Source of the DNA: Paenibacillus tundrae
Lineage (GTDB): Bacteria; Bacillota; Bacilli; Paenibacillales; Paenibacillaceae
Length of the DNA stretch: 64,000 nucleotides
Direction: 5' to 3'
NCBI RefSeq assembly: GCF_036884255.1
Contig: NZ_CP145605.1
Span: 5,270,001-5,334,000 of the forward strand
Shown: positions 26,716-34,153 of the stretch, piece by piece
Layout: each line of letters starts with the position of its first letter
How positions within the stretch are numbered: position 1 is the stretch's first letter
The notes under the pieces: model-generated
Database searches by the model: none
What the model was told of the DNA's origin: nothing
Seen by the model: the letters and a program-made list of their open reading frames with translations, nothing else
Made by a program: the position numbers and the translations under genes

Positions 26716-27462
26716 ATGAACGAAGCAGCATCAACTCTAGAGGGCTGGTACGCCCTGCATGATTTCAGATCTATTAACTGGGCCGCTTGGAAAGCAGCCG
26801 ACGACGAGGAGCGCGCTGTCGCTCTGGACGAGCTTCAAGAATTTTGGAAAGAATGGAAAGAGGTCGAGGATTCATCCAAAGGAAGCACCGTCGTGTATAC
26901 CGTTGTTGGACAAAAAGCTGACCTGGTTATGATGCACCTGCGTGAGACACTGGAAGACCTGAAGGCGGTTGAAAATGCGTTCAACAAAACGATGTTCGCT
27001 CAATATACGACTAAATCTTATTCCTATGTCAGCGTAGTTGAGCTTAGTAACTACCTTGGCAAGGAAGGCGAAGATCCAATGCAGAACCCAGAGATCATCG
27101 CTCGCCTGAAACCTGTCCTGCCACAACGCCAATATATTTGCTTCTATCCAATGAACAAAAAACGCGAGTTGAATGACAACTGGTATATGCTGTCCATGGA
27201 TGAGCGCCGTACGATGATGCGCAGTCACGGCATGATTGGTCGCAGCTATGCAGGCAAAGTTAAACAAATTATTACCGGTTCCGTCGGGTTCGACGATTGG
27301 GAATGGGGCGTTACCCTCTTTGCGGACGATGCATTGCAATTCAAGAAACTCGTATACGAGATGCGTTTTGATGAAGTAAGTGCTCGTTATGGTGAATTCG
27401 GCTCCTTCTATGTTGGTAGTCTGCTGAATGAGTCTTCACTGGAAGAGATGTTGAAACTGTAA
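26716..27462 (+). CDS. hemQ: Coproheme decarboxylase HemQ, 248 aa
   Basis: Chlorite-dismutase-family protein of Gram-positive bacteria that turns iron coproporphyrin III into heme b, the last step of the coproporphyrin-dependent pathway. ICFYPMNKKRE contains the catalytic tyrosine Y144; RSHGMIGRSYAGK contains the proximal heme histidine H171; ITGSVGFDDWEWGVTLF is the family signature. The ATG at 26716, ten bases after GGAGG, is preferred to an in-frame start 33 bp upstream. Followed by a strong terminator. Confidence 0.95.
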   Translation: MNEAASTLEGWYALHDFRSINWAAWKAADDEERAVALDELQEFWKEWKEVEDSSKGSTVVYTVVGQKADLVMMHLRETLEDLKAVENAFNKTMFAQYTTKSYSYVSVVELSNYLGKEGEDPMQNPEIIARLKPVLPQRQYICFYPMNKKRELNDNWYMLSMDERRTMMRSHGMIGRSYAGKVKQIITGSVGFDDWEWGVTLFADDALQFKKLVYEMRFDEVSARYGEFGSFYVGSLLNESSLEEMLKL

Positions 27463-27470
27463 AATACACA

Positions 27471-27516
27471 AAGCACCGCGAAGCCATCCTTCATCAGAAT
27501 GGAACGCGGTGCTTTT
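27471..27516 (+). terminator. Terminator after hemQ
   Basis: AAGCACCGCG (27471-27480) pairs with CGCGGTGCTT (27505-27514), with an inner CCAT/ATGG stem, followed by TTTTATTTTTT. Confidence 0.88.
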
Positions 27517-27550
27517 ATTTTTTACTCGTATCGGTTGTAAGCTACACGAT

Positions 27551-27799
27551 TCAATCCTCATCATCAATCGCTTTCAATGACTCCAGAAACTCAGCCGTTG
27601 CACGATCTCGGTCACGGCTCTTCTCCTTAAGGCGCTCGATTGCAGGCAGAATAAGAATATCTACTTCTTTTTGCACGATATAGGCTAGATCATACTGATT
27701 CTGATCCTCCAGATACCCCCCAACCTGCATTAAGGCGTTATACCGATCCAGCTCATCCCGTGTTAATAGCCCTCGAACTTGAACACTGCAATGTCTCAT
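27551..27799 (-). CDS. Small conserved-looking protein coupled to NDH-2, 82 aa
   Basis: Not recognised. Charged, soluble and helical, beginning MRHCSVQVRG and ending AIDDED. Its ATG overlaps the TGA of the upstream NADH dehydrogenase gene (ATGA), which supports translation and a shared mRNA. The overlap is the main evidence that the gene is real. Confidence 0.65.
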   Translation of the reverse strand: MRHCSVQVRGLLTRDELDRYNALMQVGGYLEDQNQYDLAYIVQKEVDILILPAIERLKEKSRDRDRATAEFLESLKAIDDED

Positions 27800-28989
27800 C
27801 CAAAGAACCGCCCTTTCTTCAGAACCAGGGGAATGCCACCAATAATAAACAAATATCGGAGATCAACCAGCTTCTTCAGCTGTGCTGCCTTCCAGCCTTT
27901 ATATTTCTTTTCGCCTACAACAGCAATTGCTTCACCTTTTCCTAGGGATGCCACCGTACCTTTGCTCGTAAATACAAAAGGCTGCCGCTCTTTTTTGCGA
28001 ATGGCTGCAACGACATTAATCGCACAGTTCACTCCCTGCTGCATTGCAATTTGAGCTGTCGGAGGATAAGGACGCCCTTCCTTGTTGAATACCAGCGAGT
28101 TATCTCCTATCACATAGACATCCTCATGACCCGGTGCACGCAGATATTCATCCACCTTTACCCGTCCACGCATAACTTCAAGACCTGCCTGCTCCAACAA
28201 TGCATTCCCTCGAATACCACCCGTCCAAACGACGGTAGCAGCATCGATCTTTTCCCCTTCGCCAACAATAACTCCGTCAGGTAGACACTGTTTGATCGGA
28301 ACGCCGATCTTGAAGGTAACTCCTTTTTTCTTCAGCACGTTCATTGCATGCTCGACAAGTTCCGGATCGAAGCCCGGAAGAGCCGAAGGCGCTGCTTCCA
28401 CATTATAAATGTGCACATTTTTGGGATTCACGTCGAATTCTTTGCACAACTTAGGGATACGATCCGCAAGCTCAGCTACGAATTCGACACCACTGAAGCC
28501 TGCCCCACCTACAACGAAGTTGATTCGATTACGTTTGTTGTCATTTTTGTACATGGCAAATTGATACTCAATATGCTCACGGATCAATCTGACCGAGTTA
28601 ATGCTGCGAATAGTCATTGCGTGATCCAGCATACCTGGAATGCCAAACGTCTCGGGTTCACCGCCTAGACCGATAATAAGGTAATCATAGGATAATGTAC
28701 CGTCCTCTAAAATGATCTTGCGATCCTGTAAACGAATCTCTTTCACATTCGATTTGACCAAATCAATTTTGAATTCATCGATCAGCTTCGAAATGGAAAC
28801 CCTTGCGTGTTCAATTGTATCTGTACCGGCTGCCGGCATATGTAGATGTGTAGTTATATAATGATAATCATGCCGGTTCACTAATGTGACGTCGGCCTCG
28901 TTATAATTTAATTCTTTCTGAAGCCTTTGGGCTGTCAGGATTCCGCCATAACCCGCGCCAAGGATGACGATTTTGGGAATACTGCTCAT
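27796..28989 (-). CDS. Type II NADH dehydrogenase (YumB/Ndh-like), 397 aa
   Basis: Membrane-peripheral flavoprotein that oxidises NADH and reduces menaquinone without pumping protons. FAD-binding VILGAGYGGI is at the N-terminus, the second dinucleotide motif FVVGGAGFSGVE lies near residue 160, and VYVIGDNS closes the FAD site. The C-terminal part (YLFIIGGIPLVLKK) is amphipathic, as in membrane-bound NDH-2. ATG 28989 has GGAAGGGG seven bases upstream; a longer reading is less likely. A Rex-type operator with an embedded TATAAT lies about 220 bp upstream, so repression at low NADH is expected. Confidence 0.92.
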   Translation of the reverse strand: MSSIPKIVILGAGYGGILTAQRLQKELNYNEADVTLVNRHDYHYITTHLHMPAAGTDTIEHARVSISKLIDEFKIDLVKSNVKEIRLQDRKIILEDGTLSYDYLIIGLGGEPETFGIPGMLDHAMTIRSINSVRLIREHIEYQFAMYKNDNKRNRINFVVGGAGFSGVEFVAELADRIPKLCKEFDVNPKNVHIYNVEAAPSALPGFDPELVEHAMNVLKKKGVTFKIGVPIKQCLPDGVIVGEGEKIDAATVVWTGGIRGNALLEQAGLEVMRGRVKVDEYLRAPGHEDVYVIGDNSLVFNKEGRPYPPTAQIAMQQGVNCAINVVAAIRKKERQPFVFTSKGTVASLGKGEAIAVVGEKKYKGWKAAQLKKLVDLRYLFIIGGIPLVLKKGRFFG

Positions 28990-29206
28990 GTCTTTACCCC
29001 TTCCGGTTTCGCTCGCATCAGCCATTCGTGTGGATCATTACAACATGCATTTAATTAAAAATATGGATGAGGTCTTATCCATTATGACGACAAATGTTAA
29101 CTTCGCGAATTTATTTGAATTTTTACTCCAGCATTCTACAACAATTTATATTGTCATGCGAAAATTGTATTTTAAATGGAATAACCACTTATGAAGCTCC
29201 ACAAAA

Positions 29207-29224
29207 TTGTGAAATTATACACAA
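29207..29224 (-). promoter_or_regulatory. Rex-like operator upstream of NDH-2
   Basis: TTGTGAAATTATACACAA matches the Firmicute Rex site TTGTGAANNNNTTCACAA except for one base (A for T in the right arm). The minus strand carries TATAAT inside it, so Rex binding would block a promoter for the NADH dehydrogenase gene. The rest of the gap 28990-29553 is AT-rich. It also contains a small palindrome, ACAATTTATATTGT (29141-29154), and no gene. Confidence 0.65.
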
Positions 29225-29431
29225 GATTCAACATGTTGTACTTATTCTTCAACTCACAAAAAAAAGAAGATTATATTAGACAAAAAAACACATAGTACAG
29301 GTCAAGGATATCTGTATTTCTGGTAAAGATCAAGGGTTTTTTTGTTATTTTTCATAACCTTTCATTTCCAATTTCACCCTATTCTCATGTGATCTTCATC
29401 ATTTCTTCTCAGATTAGTGATGCAGCTAACT

Positions 29432-29459
29432 TTGCAACCCAGAATACACCGTTTATAAT
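29432..29459 (+). promoter_or_regulatory. Probable promoter of the yumC-like gene
   Basis: TTGCAA (29432-29437), a 16-bp spacer and a perfect TATAAT (29454-29459) lie about 95 bp before the coding start. Confidence 0.6.
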
Positions 29460-29553
29460 AGGAAAGACAGTTTGGTACCTACGCTGGTTACAATATGTAT
29501 CGTGCATATTTCTTCCTGCTAACTACCTATTAAAATACGAAAGGTGTTGTTGA

Positions 29554-30558
29554 TTGTTGACTGCACAAACTAACGGTCATGAAATGACTGATTTACTTAT
29601 TATTGGTGGCGGCCCTGCAGGACTATTCGCCGCATTTTATGGTGGAATGCGTCAAGCTTCCGTTACTCTGGTTGAAAGTATGCCCCAGCTGGGTGGACAA
29701 CTTGCAGCTTTGTATCCGGAAAAGTACATCTATGATGTGGCTGGATTCCCAAAAGTCACTGCGCAAGAACTTGTAAACAACCTGATTGAGCAAATGAGTC
29801 ACTTCAACCCGAATATCCGCCTTGAAGAAAAAGTGGTATCCGTGGAGAAAAAAGAAGAACAGCATTTCATCGTAAAGACCGATGAGAATGAATATCATGC
29901 CAAAGCTGTTATCATTACAGCAGGTGTAGGTGCATTTGAACCACGTCGTCTAGAGCTTGAAGGTGCTGCGAAGTTCGAAAAAACGAACCTGCACTACTTC
30001 ATCAGCGATCTGAACGCCTTTGCTGGCAAAAAAGTACTCATCAGTGGTGGTGGAGATTCCGCTGTAGACTGGGCACTTATGCTCGAGCCTATTGCAGAGC
30101 AAGTAACTCTGATCCATCGTCGTGATAAATTCCGTGCACACGAGCACAGTGTAGAGAACCTCATGAACTCTAAGGTTAATGTGGTTACACCTACCGAGAT
30201 CACTGAGCTTCATGGGGATGAAACGATCACTAAGGTTACGCTTGCTCATGTCAAAACGAAGGAAACTCAAGAAATCGAAGTAGACAATGTTATCGTTAAT
30301 TTCGGATTTGTGTCCTCCCTCGGTCCAATCGCAGAATGGGGTATTGAGATTGATAGCAACTCCATCGTTGTTGACTCACGGATGGAAACATCAATCCCAG
30401 GTATCTTCGCAGCCGGCGACATCACAACGTACCCTGGTAAGCTTAAACTGATTGCCGTAGGATTTGGCGAAGCACCAACCGCAGTCAACAACGCCAAGGT
30501 ATACTTCGATCCAGATGCTAAATTGTCCCCAGGACATAGCAGTAACATGAAACGCTAA
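29554..30558 (+). CDS. yumC: Ferredoxin-NADP reductase of the YumC type, 334 aa
   Basis: Thioredoxin-reductase-like flavoprotein lacking the redox-active CxxC, as in YumC-type ferredoxin/flavodoxin-NADP reductases. FAD motif LLIIGGGPAGL; NADPH motif VLISGGGDSAVDWA followed by HRRDKFRAHE; GIFAAGDITTYPGK near the C-terminus. It would supply electrons from NADPH to ferredoxin or flavodoxin. The start is TTG at 29554, or the adjacent TTG at 29557, after AAGGTG. Divergent from NDH-2, as yumB/yumC are neighbours in B. subtilis. Confidence 0.93.
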   Translation: MLTAQTNGHEMTDLLIIGGGPAGLFAAFYGGMRQASVTLVESMPQLGGQLAALYPEKYIYDVAGFPKVTAQELVNNLIEQMSHFNPNIRLEEKVVSVEKKEEQHFIVKTDENEYHAKAVIITAGVGAFEPRRLELEGAAKFEKTNLHYFISDLNAFAGKKVLISGGGDSAVDWALMLEPIAEQVTLIHRRDKFRAHEHSVENLMNSKVNVVTPTEITELHGDETITKVTLAHVKTKETQEIEVDNVIVNFGFVSSLGPIAEWGIEIDSNSIVVDSRMETSIPGIFAAGDITTYPGKLKLIAVGFGEAPTAVNNAKVYFDPDAKLSPGHSSNMKR

Positions 30559-30583
30559 TTCCGTTCCGACAGACCAAATAAAT

Positions 30584-30617
30584 CACGTTCAAAAATACAG
30601 CAGACTTTTTGAATAAC
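30584..30617. repeat. TGTTCAAAAA-type palindromic repeat, copy d
   Basis: CGTTCAAAAA and CTTTTTGAATAAC are inverted arms around TACAGCAGA. It sits between the yumC-like gene and the hairpin leader of the zinc-ribbon gene, 60-95 bp before that start. Same family as 25600, 25864, 26644 and 43435. Confidence 0.5.
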
Positions 30618-30632
30618 ATAAAAGCCACAAAA

Positions 30633-30679
30633 AAGGGTATCTTACTCCTGAACACTACATATTCAGGAGGGATACCCTT
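30633..30679 (+). promoter_or_regulatory. Leader hairpin that buries the Shine-Dalgarno of the next gene
   Basis: AAGGGTATC (30633-30641) pairs exactly with GATACCCTT (30671-30679), and CTCCTGAA (30645-30652) pairs exactly with TTCAGGAG (30662-30669), leaving a 9-nt loop. The 3' arm contains the AGGAGGG ribosome-binding site and touches the TTG start at 30678. No T-run follows, so it does not look like a terminator. Confidence 0.65.
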
Positions 30680-30929
30680 GTCTTATATATGCCCGCTGTG
30701 TAACGGTCTGGTTGTACCGGAGCAGGCTTGTCCCCACTGCCTTCAGGGACTATCAGAATGCGGCAAATTAAACGACTACACCGGACCATATAGTCCTTAT
30801 GCGACTTCAATTACTTCCAGCACTTCAGATGAAGAAGGAAGCCGTTGCATTCATCTCATGTACTGTCACCACTGTCAGACAGGCACTTTACAGCCTGTCG
30901 CAATGTGGGACATGTCCGGAAACCTGTAA
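30678..30929 (+). CDS. Small zinc-ribbon-type protein, 83 aa
   Basis: Not assigned to a named family. Cysteine pairs C5-x2-C8, C18-x2-C21 and C63-x2-C66 suggest one or two zinc sites, with a serine-rich linker between. TTG at 30678, six bases after AGGAGGG, is the best start; upstream in-frame codons lack a ribosome-binding site and cross the hairpin. Function unknown; the structured leader suggests translational control. Confidence 0.65.
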   Translation: MSYICPLCNGLVVPEQACPHCLQGLSECGKLNDYTGPYSPYATSITSSTSDEEGSRCIHLMYCHHCQTGTLQPVAMWDMSGNL

Positions 30930-30951
30930 ACATTGCCTGCAATGAGGATCT

Positions 30952-31095
30952 CTAGTGAAGAATGGCAGATACGTCAGTACCCAGTTTGCGCTTATGAATT
31001 TCTGCCAAAAGCAGCGCGATGAAATCTCTCTCGAGATCAAGTTCAATCGCCTTATGGTAGGAATCCAACAACATCTCATCGGATAACATAGCCAT
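30952..31095 (-). CDS. sda: Sporulation checkpoint inhibitor Sda, 47 aa
   Basis: LSDEMLLDSYHKAIELDLER, then a short helix to HKRKLG, matches the helical hairpin of Sda, which binds the dimerisation domain of sporulation kinases (KinA) and blocks entry into sporulation when replication is disturbed. Length is close to the B. subtilis 46-52 aa forms. The start may be ATG at 31095 or at 31089 (GGCGGG eight bases before the latter). A consensus-like promoter and a cluster of DnaA boxes lie directly upstream. Confidence 0.88.
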   Translation of the reverse strand: MAMLSDEMLLDSYHKAIELDLERDFIALLLAEIHKRKLGTDVSAILH

Positions 31096-31132
31096 TTCCC
31101 GCCACAACCTTTCCTTTATTTTCCTCAAAACT

Positions 31133-31161
31133 ATCATATCAGAGATTCATATAGAGAACAA
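31133..31161 (-). promoter_or_regulatory. sda promoter
   Basis: On the minus strand TTGTTC (31161-31156), a 17-bp spacer and TATGAT (31138-31133) form a good sigma-A promoter about 40-65 bp before the sda start. Confidence 0.7.
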
Positions 31162-31169
31162 GCGTTCTG

Positions 31170-31269
31170 TTATCCACAAGGTTTTGTGGAAATCCTGTGC
31201 ATACTTTGTTGATAAATGGTAAAAATGTTGATTAAACAACGTGGATAATGTGGACAGTATTTATGCACA
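31170..31269. promoter_or_regulatory. DnaA-box cluster upstream of sda
   Basis: TTATCCACA (31170-31178) and TTATGCACA (31261-31269) fit TTATNCACA exactly. TGTGCATAC (31196-31204) and CGTGGATAA (31240-31248) match the reverse-strand box with one mismatch each. The first box is 8 bp upstream of the sda -35. The remaining gap to 31448 shows no gene. Confidence 0.75.
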
Positions 31270-31448
31270 GGATTCATCCGTTTCTACCAGAACGTTTAAC
31301 ATCGAATTTTTTTGGCAACAATTCATAGTTTCAAGAGTAGTTGCGTGTAATTTACCCGAAGTGATGTCATTTCAAACGTTTTTTTCGCGGTTTTATCTAT
31401 TAAATATTATCGGATTCACATTTGGATTTATTTAGTGTTTTTCACAAT

Positions 31449-32108
31449 TCATTGGGGTCTGGTATTTACTTCAAGAATCCATATCTTTCCACTGTGATCT
31501 AGACCATAATCAAACCCAAGCTGTCCTACCCCTGGAAATTGAACTTCCATGATGCGTGTACAGGTGAGGGTTAGTGCGCGCATTTCACGACGTTTATGTC
31601 TGCTTGAGATATGAGGAAGTGAAAGCTGTAGCGCTCTTCTGCCAGACAGCATGGTTCCTCCCTTGCTTAAGTTGGTAACGCACAGCCCCGGACGAGCCAA
31701 ACGTCCCACTACTGCTCGAAAAACCCAACCTCGTTCGGTCTTAACTACTTTCACCCTGTAATCTACAGGTCTACCTTGAATCGTAGCTAAGTGGATTCCT
31801 TGTTGGATCAAGTATCTGCGTTTGGCTTTTACTCGCATTAGAGAACGATACATCTGACCGTAATTGGTAAATGATCTTGTTACTTTCATATGGGTATAAC
31901 GATAACTTCCACCGCTTGTGGATACTCTGATTACACCGTAACCTCCTCCACCCACAATCGGTTTAATATATACCATGCCATAACGGCCAAGCATAAGTTG
32001 TAGATTTCTTGCATTGAACGCCATCGTCTGTGGAATATGAACGGCTGCTACTGGGTATTTCAATAGGGCTGCTGTCTTTAGCCACTTGCTAGCAAGTTGT
32101 CTCGACAT
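31449..32108 (-). CDS. YheC/YheD-family ATP-grasp protein, 219 aa
   Basis: ATP-grasp fold with a YIKPIVGGGGYGVIRV nucleotide-binding loop and C-terminal LGFDYGLDHSGKIWILEVN, as in YheC/YheD proteins associated with the endospore coat. ATG 32108, eight bases after AAAGGAG, is preferred to longer readings. The protein stops right after EVNTRPQ, where many relatives continue for another 10-30 residues, so the C-terminus may be naturally short or trimmed. Substrate unknown. Confidence 0.82.
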   Translation of the reverse strand: MSRQLASKWLKTAALLKYPVAAVHIPQTMAFNARNLQLMLGRYGMVYIKPIVGGGGYGVIRVSTSGGSYRYTHMKVTRSFTNYGQMYRSLMRVKAKRRYLIQQGIHLATIQGRPVDYRVKVVKTERGWVFRAVVGRLARPGLCVTNLSKGGTMLSGRRALQLSLPHISSRHKRREMRALTLTCTRIMEVQFPGVGQLGFDYGLDHSGKIWILEVNTRPQ

Positions 32109-32345
32109 CTGCTGATCTCCTTTCCTGTGCCATGGTTCTTCTTTATACATACTCAACAGGAGATCTCTTTTCTTGGATGTCTGTCCAAGGCTAAGGCCCC
32201 TTTTATAGTGAAAAAGTCTAAAGGCTTGTTCAAGGAAACGCACAGACGCCCGGGTTGCTTTTCAAACGCTTCAATCTGTCGTATGCTACTAAAGAATGGT
32301 TTAGCAAGGCTTAAATATGAGGGTCTAAGGAGCGTTCAGAAGAAA

Positions 32346-32600
32346 ATGGAGTCATTTTTCAAATCACTATATGGCGTAGCCTATGTTGCAATGTCCATCG
32401 TTCTGGTAGCTGTAACTATACTGCTGTTTGTAACAGGCATTCGACTGTTTATGAAGAAACGTAACCGCGGCTTTGCCCTAAGCTGTATTCTATTTGCTTG
32501 TTTTATCGTCTTCATCATTGTTGTCATGCTAACTACGCCCTTCTCCGCCACGCCTCCAGGCTCACCGGAAGCTTTGGCTGCCCTGCTTCATTTCGGGTAG
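32346..32600 (+). CDS. Small membrane protein upstream of ppx, 84 aa
   Basis: Not recognised. Two strong hydrophobic segments (about 12-32 and 43-64) separated by the basic loop MKKRNRGF suggest a membrane hairpin. AAGGAG lies 13 bases before the ATG, a long spacing. The stop is 26 bp before ppx on the same strand, so the two may share an mRNA. Confidence 0.6.
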   Translation: MESFFKSLYGVAYVAMSIVLVAVTILLFVTGIRLFMKKRNRGFALSCILFACFIVFIIVVMLTTPFSATPPGSPEALAALLHFG

Positions 32601-32626
32601 AACACCTCTAATAGAAGGAGATGCAT

Positions 32627-34153
32627 ATGAAAGAAAACGAAACGCTTGGCATTATCGATATTGGCTCGAACTCGATCCGCCTCGTCATCTACGAACTAGA
32701 TCAAGATGGAGCATACCGGAATATCCATGAAGATAAATATGCTGCTCGCCTGAGCAATGCAGTTGAAGCAAACGGACAGATTCATCGTCCTTCATTGGAC
32801 AAGGCTATTACTGTCTTGAAGCAATTCAAGGCAAAATGTGAAGCATTCCAAACCAATCGTATCCGCGCCGCGGCTACCGCAGCTATTCGTAATGCTACGA
32901 ATGCTCAAGAGATTATAGGTTGGCTCGAACAGGAAACAGGACTCGAAGTTGAATGTGTATCCGGGGATCAAGAGGCTTATTACGGTTTCCTTGGGGTTAT
33001 TCAGTCTATTGATCTGGCAGATGGTTATGTCGTGGATATTGGCGGCGGCAGTACAGAGATCACGGTATTTCGAGACAGAAAACGACTACATAGCATCTCC
33101 CTTCCCATCGGTGCTGTAAACTCCTATGCACGCTACGGTGGCGAGGATACTTGGTCAAACGATCATATTGAGGCACTATGTAATCAAGTTGCTGAGGCAC
33201 TAAACGAACATGATTGGGTAAGACAGCATCCTGGACTTCCCTTAATCGGTCTTGGTGGCACCATGCGTACCTTGGCCAAAATTGAGCAAAAGCGAACGCA
33301 ATATTCGCTGCCTGTAACCCATCACTACGAAATTAGCGCTACTTCTATCGATAACATGTGCAAATCCCTGCCTCATCTCACTTCAGCACAGCGCAAAAAG
33401 GTACCGGGTCTAGCCAAGGATCGAGCAGATATCATCGTTCCAGGTATTCTTATTCTACGCACGGTCTTCGATATGATCCAAGGGGATCATTATGTGGTTA
33501 GTGGAGCAGGCTTGCGTGATGGAATCCTTCGAGATTTGATGTCACCGCTATGTCCAGAGGCAACCAATGCACTGGAAATCAGCGTTCGTAATTTCATCCA
33601 TTTTGGCCCCCCGGTTCCTGAGAAGCATCTGAAACGCGTGCACCAAGATGCGGTTGTTCTATACCGTGCCTTAAAGGGGGACGCTCCTGAACCAGCGGAT
33701 GCACGGATTCTATATACGGCCGCCATGCTGCATGGCGCAGGTAAGCAGATCAATTATTTCCGGTATACCCAGCACTCCTCCTACTGGATTATGAATGCAG
33801 GGATTTACGGACTTTCTCACCGAGAGACGGTGCTGACTGCAATTGCAGCTGATTACCATCCCAAAAAAAGAACGCCCCAATTGCTGAATAAGCATAAGGA
33901 CATTCTCAATGATTCAGATGAGCGTCATGCCCATCGACTTGGCTCGATTTTACGTGTATCGGAAGCCATTAATCGCTCAGAGAGTATCTCTGCTGTTACG
34001 GCCACGACAAAAAACGGCTCGCTGCAGATGCATTTCATCTGTGCAGCAGAGCCGTTAATGGAACTCAGCGGTCTAGAAGACGCCCTCAAAGATCTGGAAG
34101 AGGCTTGGGGAGTTACGTCAGTATACTCCATTCAGCAGGCTTCCAAGGAATAA
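32627..34153 (+). CDS. ppx: Exopolyphosphatase, Ppx/GppA family, 508 aa
   Basis: N-terminal actin-like ATPase fold with GIIDIGSNSIRLV and a second phosphate-binding loop, VDIGGGSTE, then a C-terminal HD-like helical domain (LHGAGKQI, HRETVLTAIAADYH). It removes terminal phosphate from polyphosphate, or pppGpp phosphate in some members. ATG 32627, six bases after AAGGAG, is chosen; an ATG at 32621 abuts the ribosome-binding site. Convergent with the polyphosphate kinase gene; the coding ends overlap by 41 bp. Confidence 0.93.
   Translation: MKENETLGIIDIGSNSIRLVIYELDQDGAYRNIHEDKYAARLSNAVEANGQIHRPSLDKAITVLKQFKAKCEAFQTNRIRAAATAAIRNATNAQEIIGWLEQETGLEVECVSGDQEAYYGFLGVIQSIDLADGYVVDIGGGSTEITVFRDRKRLHSISLPIGAVNSYARYGGEDTWSNDHIEALCNQVAEALNEHDWVRQHPGLPLIGLGGTMRTLAKIEQKRTQYSLPVTHHYEISATSIDNMCKSLPHLTSAQRKKVPGLAKDRADIIVPGILILRTVFDMIQGDHYVVSGAGLRDGILRDLMSPLCPEATNALEISVRNFIHFGPPVPEKHLKRVHQDAVVLYRALKGDAPEPADARILYTAAMLHGAGKQINYFRYTQHSSYWIMNAGIYGLSHRETVLTAIAADYHPKKRTPQLLNKHKDILNDSDERHAHRLGSILRVSEAINRSESISAVTATTKNGSLQMHFICAAEPLMELSGLEDALKDLEEAWGVTSVYSIQQASKE

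Noticed and set aside
31241..31435. 64-codon plus-strand frame in the sda upstream gap
   Set aside because: Starts with GTG without a ribosome-binding site, covers the DnaA boxes, and its composition looks like translated AT-rich intergenic DNA.
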